Shown here: in pieces, positions 35,560 to 43,962 of the stretch
How the letters are laid out: each line of letters begins with the position of its first letter
How positions within the stretch are numbered: the first letter of the stretch is position 1
Origin: Marininema halotolerans
GTDB taxonomy: Bacteria; Bacillota; Bacilli; Thermoactinomycetales; DSM-45169
Length of the DNA: 64,000 nt
Direction of reading: 5' to 3'
Assembly: GCF_900116235.1 (NCBI RefSeq)
Contig: NZ_FPAA01000003.1
Coordinates: 248,001-312,000, forward strand
Notes under the pieces: generated by a model
Seen by the model: only the letters and a program-made list of their open reading frames with translations
Told to the model about the DNA's origin: nothing
Database searches by the model: none
Translations under genes and position numbers: made by a program

Positions 35560-36844
35560 AGCGCAGTTTTCGGATGTTAAAGTTATCGCGGAGAAGTGCC
35601 CAATTTTGGGGGAATTCTCTACCTAGGAGCCAATAGCTAATTCCTCGAAGGCGATATTCTCGAACCAGGTCAAATTTTGCCTGGATACTTCGTGGATCTT
35701 CAAACCAAACCACATGCTCTTTCTTGTTCTCATCGTAATAATGGAAATAAGGGGCTTGTGCGGTTTTGTCGTAGCGAATGTTCGCTCCTTTTGCCCGTGC
35801 GAGATTGACCGATCCTAAAGGGCTCAGTGTCTTGGCGAAGGGTCCCCCTTCTTGATAGGGAAGGGTCCAATCATATCCGTAAATGGATGCTCCCATCAAT
35901 ATTTTATTGGGTGGGATGACATCCGTCGCATAATCGAGTACGTCCCTCATTTTAGGAATGGGTGAAACAGCCATAGGAGGACCGCCAGACCAGCCCCACT
36001 CATAGGTCATGAGGATGACAAAATCGACGATTTTACCATGGGCACCATAATCGTGGGCAGTATACCAGGCTCCTTTTTGTTCAGCGCTTGTCTTAGGTGC
36101 CAGTGCAGTTGAGACAAGATAGGTTCTTCGGGCTCGTTTGACTCGACGGGTAATAAGTTGTAGGAATTCAGTATAAGCATCTCGGTCATCCTCACGCAGG
36201 TTTTCAAAGTCAATATTAAGCGCCTTATATGATTTAATCCGCATTAAGTTAATCACATTGGCAATCAATCGCTCGCGTACCTGCCGTTTGGTAAAGATAT
36301 TGTGGGCGACTTCTGGGGAGAAGTTTCCTTCTGTGAAGTTGGTAATCGAGACCATCGGTAGGGATTTGGTTGGATGAATGGCTTTTAGTGCAGAAGAATC
36401 CTTTAACGGTTTTAGATGACCATTGGGCTGAACTTGGTAGCTGAATAATGTGAAATAGGTGAGGTCGTTTGCCGTCTCCCGTACAATTTGTTGATCACGC
36501 TCAGCGGTATCGGGTTGAAGGTAACCATTTGCCTCAATCGTTCGTTTTAATCGCTGAGGAATATAGATGCGGGTACCGGGATACAGTTTTTCAGGGTTGA
36601 TGGGTTGGTTTAACTTTTGCAATGCTTCAAGGGATACATGATACTGTTGCGCTATGGACCAGAGACTGTCTCCTGATTGTACGACATGGACACCGCTTGG
36701 TGTGGGCATCACCAAGGACTGGCCAATGACAAGCTCGGCTTTCTCAGAAAGACCGTTTAGTTTAATGACATCGGATGACCGAGCTCCGAAGCGATTGGCA
36801 ATTTCCCAGATGGTATCCCCTTTATTTACGGTTACGATTTGCAT
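35558..36844 (-). CDS. sleL: spore cortex-lytic N-acetylglucosaminidase, SleL/YaaH-like (two LysM domains plus GH18)
   Basis: A 428-residue protein with LysM 1 (about 1-48, V-N-K-G-D-T-I-W-E-I-A), LysM 2 (about 52-96, V-V-Q-S-G-D-S-L-W-S-I-A) and a glycoside hydrolase 18 domain. The catalytic motif is L-N-I-D-F-E-N-L (D-x-E) and the substrate face has M-T-Y-E-W. There is no signal peptide, as in Bacillus SleL/YaaH, which are made in the mother cell and bound to the spore by LysM. It degrades muramic-lactam cortex fragments during germination. The ATG follows GGGAGGAGG. It is evidence for an endospore former. Confidence 0.9.
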   Translation of the reverse strand: MQIVTVNKGDTIWEIANRFGARSSDVIKLNGLSEKAELVIGQSLVMPTPSGVHVVQSGDSLWSIAQQYHVSLEALQKLNQPINPEKLYPGTRIYIPQRLKRTIEANGYLQPDTAERDQQIVRETANDLTYFTLFSYQVQPNGHLKPLKDSSALKAIHPTKSLPMVSITNFTEGNFSPEVAHNIFTKRQVRERLIANVINLMRIKSYKALNIDFENLREDDRDAYTEFLQLITRRVKRARRTYLVSTALAPKTSAEQKGAWYTAHDYGAHGKIVDFVILMTYEWGWSGGPPMAVSPIPKMRDVLDYATDVIPPNKILMGASIYGYDWTLPYQEGGPFAKTLSPLGSVNLARAKGANIRYDKTAQAPYFHYYDENKKEHVVWFEDPRSIQAKFDLVREYRLRGISYWLLGREFPQNWALLRDNFNIRKLR

Positions 36845-36932
36845 CGTGATCCTCCTCCCATCCAGATTATATTTAACCTATTCTCTGGGTGGGCTTGAGG
36901 TGAAAATTCACTGAATGAAAAAGGAGTCTTTG

Positions 36933-37799
36933 ATGAATCACATGTTAAAGCATACGACGGAAAACATTCAGTTACTTGATTTATCCATCCATACGGAATC
37001 CTATGGGGCGGGAGAGCGGATTGTGTTTCTGCATGGAGGTCCTGGGGACGAGCATCGCTATTTTCTTCCCCATGTCCTTCCGTTGGCAGAAACCCATGAA
37101 CTTTTCTTTTACGATCAGCGCGGGTGTGGGCAATCCGAAAAAGCAACCGATCCATCTCACTATACGATGATACGAGAGGTAGAAACCTTAGAAGCCTTGC
37201 GGAGGGAAAAAGGCTGGGATAAGATGAATTTACTCGGCCAATCCTGGGGAACGATGTTAGGCTTACTTTATGCCTGTCACTATCCTGATCGAGTAAAGAG
37301 GCTATTGCTGGTCTCAGCAGTGGGGGTTCAGGGAAAAGATCTCCAACGTTTTGCAGAGAATCTTATGGATCGTATGAGCAATGAGGAGCAACAAAGTGTC
37401 ACCCGTCTTGAATCCGAGAAAGAATCAATGGGGTTAAATGCCTTTGATGAACAGATGAAGTCAATTATTTTTCCCTATTATGTATTTAATCCGGACAACC
37501 TTACTCACGTTACTGAGACAACGATTAATATGAACGTAAATGAGAGAATGTGTGCAGATATTCTCGCCCATTATGATCTTCGGGAGCAATTACAGCGATT
37601 AAAGGGAATTCCTTTACGGATCATCCAGGGAAGGATGGATCTGATTACTCCTGATGATTTAACCGAGACGTTGTTTCCTTACCTACCCACTCAGGATCAA
37701 GTAATTTTTGAGCGTTCAGGCCATTGGCCGTTTATGGAGGAACCTGATTATTTTGTAGAAGCAGTGCGGGAGTTCTTCCCACACATCAAAGAGGAGTGA
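36933..37799 (+). CDS. alpha/beta hydrolase, proline iminopeptidase-like
   Basis: A 288-residue alpha/beta hydrolase. The proline iminopeptidase features are present: oxyanion H-G-G-P-G-D, D-Q-R-G-C-G-Q-S and nucleophile elbow G-Q-S-W-G-T, with catalytic Asp in G-R-M-D-L-I-T and His in S-G-H-W-P-F. It probably removes N-terminal proline from peptides in the cytoplasm; related lactone or amide hydrolases cannot be excluded. ATG 36933 lies seven bases after AAAAAGGAG; the frame from 36915 would begin before this binding site. The next gene starts six bases after the stop. Confidence 0.82.
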   Translation: MNHMLKHTTENIQLLDLSIHTESYGAGERIVFLHGGPGDEHRYFLPHVLPLAETHELFFYDQRGCGQSEKATDPSHYTMIREVETLEALRREKGWDKMNLLGQSWGTMLGLLYACHYPDRVKRLLLVSAVGVQGKDLQRFAENLMDRMSNEEQQSVTRLESEKESMGLNAFDEQMKSIIFPYYVFNPDNLTHVTETTINMNVNERMCADILAHYDLREQLQRLKGIPLRIIQGRMDLITPDDLTETLFPYLPTQDQVIFERSGHWPFMEEPDYFVEAVREFFPHIKEE

Positions 37800-37805
37800 A
37801 AAGCA

Positions 37806-38207
37806 ATGAGTGATGGACTTCCGATGGTAAATACGCTAATGGAAACCTTAGGAATTGAAGCAATTGAAGTCGAAAAAGACCGTGTAGTAATGAGCATGCC
37901 TGTTGATCATCGGACACATCAGCCCTTTGGCTTATTGCACGGAGGTGCATCGGTCGCGTTGGCTGAGACTGCCGCAAGTATTGGAGCATGGATCAATTGT
38001 GATCAAGAAAACGAGTTAACAGTCGGATTGGAGATTAACGCCAATCACCTTCGCTCCAAGCGTGAAGGCATCGTTACCGCTGAAGCAACCCCTTTACATA
38101 AAGGGAAGAAAACGATGGTATGGGATATCAAAATTCGCGATGAGCAGGAACAGTTAATTTGTGTTTCGCGTTGCACCATGGCGATTGTTCCAAAGCCGAA
38201 AAAATAA
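37806..38207 (+). CDS. hotdog-fold thioesterase (PaaI / YdiI family)
   Basis: A 133-residue protein with the PaaI signature Q-P-F-G-L-L-H-G-G-A-S-V-A-L-A-E-T-A-A-S, where the Glu is the general base, and L-E-I-N-A-N-H-L for substrate pocket formation. It hydrolyses aryl- or acyl-CoA, perhaps 1,4-dihydroxy-2-naphthoyl-CoA as in some Bacillota. The ATG follows AAAGAGGAGTG. It is co-transcribed with the upstream hydrolase. Confidence 0.88.
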   Translation: MSDGLPMVNTLMETLGIEAIEVEKDRVVMSMPVDHRTHQPFGLLHGGASVALAETAASIGAWINCDQENELTVGLEINANHLRSKREGIVTAEATPLHKGKKTMVWDIKIRDEQEQLICVSRCTMAIVPKPKK

Positions 38208-38217
38208 AGTAAAGTAT

Positions 38218-38253
38218 AAAAAAAGTACCTCCGATTACAGAGGTACTTTTTTT
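38218..38253 (+). terminator. terminator of the hydrolase-thioesterase operon
   Basis: A 14-bp perfect stem (38218-38231 with 38240-38253) with a seven-T 3' arm, eleven bases after the stop codon. Confidence 0.85.
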
Positions 38254-38321
38254 GATTAATAAGGCTTAATTTCAACTCAGCCATCACGGACACAGTGAAT
38301 GTTAACCGATAATTGTTAGTC

Positions 38322-39152
38322 TTACTTAAAGGATTCGAGTGCGTCGATTTTTGTTTTTTCCTTTTCCTTGGTGGATAAGTCATAGTTGTATTGATAGATC
38401 GCTCCTTCCCAATCACCATACATGGGGTTGGGTAGAATGATAAATTCTTTACCATACTTCGCTTTGTCTTTTGCTACTTGTTCATTCCGTTTTGCCAGTG
38501 GCGCCTTATAGTAAATATCCGAGAAATCGCCAAGGTTATCACCAATTAATAGTGCGATGGAATGATTTTTAGCGACGGTGTCGCGACGAGGCTGTTTATC
38601 TGAGGTATCCCCTTGTAATAACAGGTGGGATGATTCTGCTTGGGGTAGGTGCTCTTTCTTTAAATTGCTTAATGTCGCGTTTCGTGACTGTTCACTTCGG
38701 TTGGTTAGATAGTAGATATCGACCTTTTGTTGATTGGCGTAGTCTAAAAACTCTTTAGCCCCTGCGATGGTTTTCGCTTTGGCTTGATTGACCCACTCAT
38801 CCCAACCGGTGGGATAGGATGCTTTTTTCTTGATGGCGTAGGCTTGGTAAGGGCTGTTGTCCAACACGGTTTCATCAATATCGAGGATAACGGCGGGTTT
38901 TTTGGTAGTTTTTTTCAGGGTAGTTAAGCGTTCTTTGGCAAGGTTATAGGCTTGGTATTGTAATGCGAGGGCCTCGCCGGCTTTTTGTTGCCAAAGGGTT
39001 GCCATCATCAGGTCGCTTTGGTTAACTGCTGGTGTCGCTTTGCTATTGGATTGGGGGGTATCATTGGAATTCGCCGTTGTATTACATCCAAGGCAACTCC
39101 CCAAAAGGAGAATGGTACAAAGCGGAGACATTACCCACTTGAATAATTGCAA
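38322..39152 (-). CDS. lipoprotein acid phosphatase / 5'-nucleotidase, e(P4) family
   Basis: A 276-residue secreted HAD-type phosphatase. The lipobox L-G-S-C near residue 20 marks a lipoprotein anchored on the outer face of the membrane. The class C acid-phosphatase signature I-L-D-I-D-E-T-V-L-D-N and the C-terminal G-D-N-L-G-D-F are present. Such enzymes dephosphorylate nucleotides so that nucleosides can be taken up. The TTG start follows GAGGTGAT at about five bases. It is flanked by genes on the other strand and is monocistronic. Confidence 0.9.
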   Translation of the reverse strand: MQLFKWVMSPLCTILLLGSCLGCNTTANSNDTPQSNSKATPAVNQSDLMMATLWQQKAGEALALQYQAYNLAKERLTTLKKTTKKPAVILDIDETVLDNSPYQAYAIKKKASYPTGWDEWVNQAKAKTIAGAKEFLDYANQQKVDIYYLTNRSEQSRNATLSNLKKEHLPQAESSHLLLQGDTSDKQPRRDTVAKNHSIALLIGDNLGDFSDIYYKAPLAKRNEQVAKDKAKYGKEFIILPNPMYGDWEGAIYQYNYDLSTKEKEKTKIDALESFK

Positions 39153-39379
39153 TTGCTATCACCTCAACTTGTTCGTAACCTTCCCTCATACATTGTCCGC
39201 TGGAACCAAGTGCTATCCTGAAAATAAGGGATGGGGTAAAGGTGATTTATTCCAAGTGAAATATTCCCTACGTCCTTTTCGTTCCAACTTTTGGATAGTT
39301 AACACGCCTGACACCGAAGACGGATGATATCATTGGGGTAAGGGGTAAATCATTTATATTAAGGGGATGGGTGATATCG

Positions 39380-40051
39380 ATGAAATGGTGGAGTATCGGC
39401 ATTGTGTGTGTCGTTTTCGGAATTGTTTATTTAGTTTATGAGCAAAGTAATCAGCCGATAAATATGGAAGTTAGTGGAGATGTTGTTCTTGCAAACAACC
39501 TTTCAGAGATGTCAAAAAAAGCACCGATTATAGTTGAGGGATCATTTGTGAAACTTGATTCGAGTGAAAACGGGGCGCGTAACCCGAAGAACCCATCCAA
39601 ACCTGCATCAGACATTTATAATGAAGTGAAAATTTATCAGTTCCAAGTAGACGATGAGCTCAAGGGGGACGTTGCTAAAGAAGCCATCGAGGTTGGTTAT
39701 GAATATTCAATGGAGCTGGAACACTTAACCTCCGCAAAAAAGGTTCGAATCCAAGATCCGCTGTGGGTTAAACCAAAAATGGGCAAGAACTATATTCTGT
39801 TTTTAAATCCACCGGATCAATACACACACTACTATACATCCGCCTTTACGCCGAGTCGAATCGAAGTAAATTCCGACAGTCGAGTGAAATTGATCCTTCC
39901 TAAAAGGGGAATCCAAAAGCATCAATTCGAACGCGACGGAAAAAGGTTTAACGTTTCAATGGAGGGATTTCCAACGGACTATACAAACACGATTTCTGGG
40001 AAAGATGTCGGAGAAATAGAAAAGATCATCAAACAAGAAATCACAAAATGA
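39380..40051 (+). CDS. hypothetical membrane-anchored extracytoplasmic protein
   Basis: A 223-residue protein with an N-terminal membrane anchor (about 3-21) and a soluble extracytoplasmic domain without recognised family (for example APIIVEGSFVKLDSSE, VYQFQV-like strands and KMGKNYILFLNPPDQY). The last pattern recalls secreted domains in Bacillota that begin with 'adliv.G.v', but a family could not be assigned. ATG 39380 follows GGGTGATATCG; the frame's GTG at 39371 lies within the binding site. It ends before a strong palindromic terminator. Confidence 0.65.
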   Translation: MKWWSIGIVCVVFGIVYLVYEQSNQPINMEVSGDVVLANNLSEMSKKAPIIVEGSFVKLDSSENGARNPKNPSKPASDIYNEVKIYQFQVDDELKGDVAKEAIEVGYEYSMELEHLTSAKKVRIQDPLWVKPKMGKNYILFLNPPDQYTHYYTSAFTPSRIEVNSDSRVKLILPKRGIQKHQFERDGKRFNVSMEGFPTDYTNTISGKDVGEIEKIIKQEITK

Positions 40052-40128
40052 GCGTACCATCGAAGGACGGTCACTTATGGTGGGGATAAGAATGGAGAGG
40101 CTGTAGGGTCTGATACCCCTTATTAAAC

Positions 40129-40178
40129 AAACGAAGGAGGAGGGTAGGGGATATCCCCTACCCTCCTCCTTCGTTTTT
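40129..40178. terminator. very long perfect-palindrome bidirectional terminator
   Basis: A 22-bp perfect stem (40129-40150 with 40155-40176) around ATAT, which is itself self-complementary, followed by T on the plus strand. It separates the convergent genes ending at 40051 (+) and 40201 (-). Confidence 0.85.
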
Positions 40179-40200
40179 GCGGTCAAACAACTTATTCAAA

Positions 40201-41511
40201 CTACAATGTTGTTGAAGGTGATTCAGGTACCTCTTTTTCTTCCCTCGTCATTCGGTTTTTCTTCATACGAACGGCTATCCAGCCTAAGAGGAGTAACGCT
40301 CCAGGATAGAGCAATCCCCAACCGAAAGTTCCCATCATGAAAAAACAGAGGAGAACCGAGGCGACTCCGAAAAGACGGGCTGCCCAGTGTTGAACCAACC
40401 TGATATAGGCGAGGACACTAAAAACATAGAGGAGAAAAAAGTTTTGACCCGCAAGTTGCAGCATGGTTTCTTGAGAAAACCAATGGATGGCATAGATACA
40501 AGCGGAACCGAGGAATATCAAGGTGGTCGCTACCACAGCCTGTCGCGGGACATGGCTTTTTTCATCTACAAGATGCCAAGATGCCGGTAATAACCCATTT
40601 CTTGAAGCGGCAAAGACCAAGCGAGAAGCAGCCCAGGTGGCCCCATTGACATTGGCAATGACGATCAGAACACCAACGATTGCTATGATTCGACCACTTG
40701 CCCCTCCGAAGATGGATGTTAATATCGCAGCGATCGGTGCGGTGGCTAAGTCAGGGTGATTTTGCGGGAGGAGCGTTTGTGTGACCCAGGCAAGGGCAAG
40801 ATAGAGGCCGACGATAATTACGAAGCTGATAGCGACGGTTATCGGATAGTCTCGCCGGGGATTTTTATATTCTTCTGCAGTAAAGGACAACATTTCAAAT
40901 CCTGTAAAAGCAAAAAACACAAGGGCTAATGCTGGAAGTGCATGGGTCCACATGGATGGGGGAGCCACGCCCCCTCCCTGAGCAGGGTCCCCCCATAAGA
41001 GGCCGATAATGGCCACGGCTACCAGGATAAAGACTAAAAGATAGGTAATCCATTGTTGAAAGGTACTCGATAAACGAGTGCCTTTGTAATTAAACCACCC
41101 TGCAATTAACAAGATCGCGAGTGTTGAAACGAGAGCAGTTACCTGCCCTGCACCAAAGGCATAGGCAAAATAATGACCTCCACCAATAGCGATAGCGGGG
41201 ATTCCTAAGGTAAAGGTTCCGAGCAACATGACTTCGGTCACGGTACCACCAAGGTCTCCAAAGGCTTGTCTCACGAAGCCTGCGATTCCATCTGCTTTTG
41301 GGAATTTTGACCCCAACCAACTGAATATAACGAGTAATGGGATGACTAATAAAGCATCCATGATCCAGGCATAAATGGAGGCTGTACCCGTTAATCGGTA
41401 GGCCATCCCCGGTAAAACGAGGAGTCCAGCACCGATAACAATTCCTAAGGCGAGAGCGACCGCTCCACTAATCCCAAGTGAGCGTTCTAATTCGGCTTTG
41501 TTTTTATCCAA
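40201..41511 (-). CDS. APC-family amino acid permease
   Basis: A 436-residue transporter with about twelve membrane segments. The first segments carry G-I-S-G-A-V-A-L-A-L-G-I-V-I-G-A-G-L-L-V-L-P-G, the APC substrate-backbone motif G-x-G-L. TTG 41511 is chosen because AGGGGG lies six bases upstream and the longer frame overlaps the cupin gene. The cupin-permease gap is ten bases, so it is translationally linked to the cupin and YcgG-like genes. It probably imports an amino acid or amine used by them. Confidence 0.85.
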   Translation of the reverse strand: MDKNKAELERSLGISGAVALALGIVIGAGLLVLPGMAYRLTGTASIYAWIMDALLVIPLLVIFSWLGSKFPKADGIAGFVRQAFGDLGGTVTEVMLLGTFTLGIPAIAIGGGHYFAYAFGAGQVTALVSTLAILLIAGWFNYKGTRLSSTFQQWITYLLVFILVAVAIIGLLWGDPAQGGGVAPPSMWTHALPALALVFFAFTGFEMLSFTAEEYKNPRRDYPITVAISFVIIVGLYLALAWVTQTLLPQNHPDLATAPIAAILTSIFGGASGRIIAIVGVLIVIANVNGATWAASRLVFAASRNGLLPASWHLVDEKSHVPRQAVVATTLIFLGSACIYAIHWFSQETMLQLAGQNFFLLYVFSVLAYIRLVQHWAARLFGVASVLLCFFMMGTFGWGLLYPGALLLLGWIAVRMKKNRMTREEKEVPESPSTTL

Positions 41512-41521
41512 GAGATTCCCC

Positions 41522-41827
41522 CTAGCGAAGAGCGATGATATACAAGCACCCTTCATCTCCTGCGATCGATGAATGGGGTGTACTCTTTGGTAAATAGAGA
41601 CGTCCCCCTGAATGGCAGGTTTCTTCTATTCCTTCTGCAAAAAAGGTGATCGAACCTTTTACGATGAATAAGATTTCATCCGTAGGGTGGGTGTGAGTAG
41701 GATGTTCACGGCGAGGCGTATCCCTTTGCACCTCAACTGAGCCGGTTTCTGGTAGGAGCTGCATGACCGCATCTTCAAGCGTGACGGATGGACCATGTTC
41801 TATTCGCGGAGCGGTAAAGAGTGCCAT
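41522..41827 (-). CDS. small single-domain cupin
   Basis: A 101-residue cupin with motif 1 H-P-T-H-T-H-P-T-D-E-I-L-F-I-V-K-G (two to three His and a Glu for metal) and motif 2 beginning L-Y-L-P-K-S-T-P-H. Metal ligands are retained, so it may be a metalloenzyme rather than only a binding fold. The ATG follows AAGGAGAG. It lies six bases after the YcgG-like gene and ten before the permease; its substrate is unknown. Confidence 0.87.
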   Translation of the reverse strand: MALFTAPRIEHGPSVTLEDAVMQLLPETGSVEVQRDTPRREHPTHTHPTDEILFIVKGSITFFAEGIEETCHSGGRLYLPKSTPHSSIAGDEGCLYIIALR

Positions 41828-41833
41828 GGCAAT

Positions 41834-42589
41834 CTACTCTCCTTTTTTAAGCTCATGTGTATTCATGTGGAATGGACATTTCCCAGTTACCGGGGTATTG
41901 TCATCGGGTAGAAAATATTGCTTCCATTCATGAGTGGACGGGTCTCCGTAGCTACCCATGTCAGGGTGAGCGGGCATCCCTTCAAGATGGACCATCTTTT
42001 GACGAATAATTTCCCGGGCACGGGTGCCCGCTATAGTGCCACCTTCAATTCCATTAAACACACGCCTTGGTTGAAAGAGTAGGACAAGGGAGTCTCCTAA
42101 ATGACGGCTAATTCGTTTGGTATAGGCCGGCGTACTCGAAAAGATAAACATGGGTTCACCATCGAAACAAAACTCCCATAACGGCGACTCAGGGTCACTT
42201 GGTAGTTGGGTAGGCCAAGGGGTGGGATCATGTTCATGAAGATAATTTAAAATCTCCCAGAATTGTGCCTGATACTTTTCAAGAGAGTGAGGTTTTGGTG
42301 CAGGTTTTACAAAAAGGGCGAGGGCATGTCTTGTTTCAGGGTAATCCCGAGAAAGAATAAGAAAATCCCGTAAGGTATTGGGCAAATCCTCCCAAGCATT
42401 TTCATCTGTGTAGGTATAACGCAGCTCACCATTTCTTTCACCGATTGCACCAAAATAGCATGGGAATGAAGGATCCAACACGACTTTTCTAAACACATCG
42501 TATTCGCTGACCAACCAGGGGGGAATATCTACTCCTTCTACCATCTGTTCTTGAGTGAAAAGGTTTGTCGCCAGTCTGGGCAGTTTCAT
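41834..42589 (-). CDS. YqcI/YcgG family protein (possible heme-dependent N-hydroxylase)
   Basis: A 251-residue protein matching the YqcI/YcgG family: F-P-C-Y-F-G near residue 43, W-E-F-C-F-D-G-E-P-M-F-I-F near 140, R-R-V-F-N, and the C-terminal H-P-D-M-G-S-Y-G-D-P-x-x-x-E-W-K-Q-Y-F-L-P-D-D. GntA of guanitoxin biosynthesis, a heme-dependent N-hydroxylase acting on a guanidino amino acid, belongs to this family. By analogy a heme oxygenase-like hydroxylation is plausible, but most members are uncharacterised. The ATG follows GAGGTGG, with a good sigma-A promoter upstream. The first gene of the YcgG-cupin-permease operon. Confidence 0.82.
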   Translation of the reverse strand: MKLPRLATNLFTQEQMVEGVDIPPWLVSEYDVFRKVVLDPSFPCYFGAIGERNGELRYTYTDENAWEDLPNTLRDFLILSRDYPETRHALALFVKPAPKPHSLEKYQAQFWEILNYLHEHDPTPWPTQLPSDPESPLWEFCFDGEPMFIFSSTPAYTKRISRHLGDSLVLLFQPRRVFNGIEGGTIAGTRAREIIRQKMVHLEGMPAHPDMGSYGDPSTHEWKQYFLPDDNTPVTGKCPFHMNTHELKKGE

Positions 42590-42632
42590 AAAACCACCTC
42601 ACAAGTTGAATAGAGTAATATTTTCCAAATTT

Positions 42633-42661
42633 AATGTATATTGAATTTTTATTATTGTCAA
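42633..42661 (-). promoter_or_regulatory. sigma-A promoter of the YcgG-cupin-permease operon
   Basis: On the minus strand, a perfect -35 TTGACA (42661-42656), 17-base spacer and -10 TACATT (42638-42633), about 40 bases before the ATG. The region is very AT-rich. Confidence 0.65.
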
Positions 42662-42842
42662 TAATTTTTATTTTTGAAATAAATACATTTTTATAGGTTG
42701 CTAAAATGCCGTACTTAATCAATGAAAGTCTATTAAATGAAAGGGTATAGGTCTAAGGGCAGACGTGTTAGTTAATTAATTAAAAATGGAGCTGGTAAGG
42801 TGGTGTGAAAGTGAAAACAAAGCGAGGTATAGGGTATCCATA

Positions 42843-42879
42843 GAAAAAAGGCTAGGAGCAAAGCTCCCAGCCTTTTTTA
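42843..42879 (-). terminator. terminator of the 28-residue-repeat protein gene
   Basis: AAAAAAGGCTAGGAGC pairs with GCTCCCAGCCTTTTTT across a three-base loop, with one mismatch; T-rich in both directions. It lies nine bases beyond the stop at 42888. Confidence 0.8.
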
Positions 42880-42887
42880 TGAAATGA

Positions 42888-43658
42888 TTATGCTCCTTTT
42901 TGTGACCCAGGGTGTTGTGGGTGCATTCCACCAGGTAGAAAATGTCCTTTTTTCGGATGTTTTTTGTTGAAGGGGTGTACTTTGCGAATTTCTTTGCGAA
43001 TCTCCTCCAATGATTTTCCATTGGTATCAATACCAAGCCGTTTGGCTTCATTGTAAAGTTCTTTGGTGTGAACTTCCTTACGGATCTCTTCTAGTGATTT
43101 GCCCTTTGTATCGATCCCAAGTTTTTTGGCTTGGGTGTACAGTTCCTTGGTCTGGACCGCTTTATGGATTTCCTTTAGCGTTTTTCCTTCAACATTAATG
43201 CCTAGTTTTTTCGCCTGATTATAAAGGTGTTTGGTGCGAACTTCTTTCTTTAGTTCCTTCAATGACTTATTCTTTGTGTCAATGCCTAACTTTTTGGCTT
43301 CCTGTTCTAGGTATTTAAAATGAATGGCCTTGCGCAGTTCTTTATCCGATTTACCATCGGTCTCGATGTTTAAGCGCTTGGCTTCTTTAAGAAGCAAGGC
43401 ATGCATCACTTCTTTTCGCAAATCTTTTTTTGTTTTCCCCTTCGTGCTGATGCCTAGTTCTTCGGCTTTCTTTTGGATCACTTCCGGTGGAAGAGCAAAG
43501 GGATGCTTATGCCGATGGTGCTTTTGCTTAGCTGTGGATGATTTTGTTTTTGTTGAGCTGGAGGAAGGGGTGTCAGCAAATGCTGTGTAACTACCCCCAA
43601 TGGCAGCCGTTAACGCGAGAGTACCGGCAACAGATAACGCGATAAATTTACCTTTCAT
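42888..43658 (-). CDS. secreted protein with six tandem 28-residue charged repeats
   Basis: A 256-residue protein: signal peptide (about 1-28, cleavage after A-F-A), a Ser/Thr/Lys linker, a His-rich stretch K-Q-K-H-H-R-H-K-H-P, six 28-residue repeats (residues 65-232) of consensus A-K-K-L-G-I-D-T-K-G-K-S-L-E-E-I-R-K-E-V-x-T-K-E-L-Y-N-E, and a His/Pro/Gly-rich tail. The L-G-I-D-T-K-G-K-S core resembles SAP or HeH helix-extension-helix motifs, but the protein is exported, so nucleic-acid binding would be extracellular. No family was identified. The ATG follows AGGAGG at a suitable distance. Function unknown; cell-surface, metal or DNA binding are possible. Confidence 0.75.
   Translation of the reverse strand: MKGKFIALSVAGTLALTAAIGGSYTAFADTPSSSSTKTKSSTAKQKHHRHKHPFALPPEVIQKKAEELGISTKGKTKKDLRKEVMHALLLKEAKRLNIETDGKSDKELRKAIHFKYLEQEAKKLGIDTKNKSLKELKKEVRTKHLYNQAKKLGINVEGKTLKEIHKAVQTKELYTQAKKLGIDTKGKSLEEIRKEVHTKELYNEAKRLGIDTNGKSLEEIRKEIRKVHPFNKKHPKKGHFLPGGMHPQHPGSQKGA
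42963..43466 (-). repeat. six tandem 84-bp coding repeats
   Basis: Six in-frame units of exactly 84 bp (28 codons), no indels between them. Units 3-5 are the most similar and units 1, 2 and 6 more diverged, as expected for expansion by internal duplication with conservation at unit boundaries. Confidence 0.8.
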
Positions 43659-43962
43659 CTTGAAAACCTCCTAAGAAAATGGGTTTGGGTAACGCACATC
43701 GATAGATTACCCAGTGAATGTGAACTCAAGATGTACAAAAACAACTTTTCCACCGAATATCTCGCCTATTGAGTTGGAAATAGGATTTGGGATTGATTTC
43801 GATGGTTGATAGAAAGTAGTGATGGCCACTCAGATCAAATAGGCGGTTAGCTTTATGTTGTACGAGATAGGCGCATAGCAAACACCCTCGCTAAAAATTA
43901 GCGAGGGTGTTTGCTACATTAGGTGATGTCGAGAGCGTTAAAAGAGTTTTAATTAGGGTGGA
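43659..43962. other. intergenic region between the repeat protein and DinB genes
   Basis: About 300 bases. It holds the presumed promoter of the repeat-protein gene (not identified) and, at 43876-43916, an 18-bp perfect hairpin with loop AAAAT, 46 bases beyond the DinB stop. The hairpin lacks a T tail but is the likely 3' end of the DinB transcript. No small gene was seen. Confidence 0.55.

Noticed and set aside
42963-43466. CRISPR-like tandem array
   Set aside because: The 84-bp units are in frame, encode a repeat protein and lack spacers.
43861-43920. CRISPR or mobile-element repeat
   Set aside because: Only a single 18-bp hairpin with no repetition; a transcript-end structure is sufficient.
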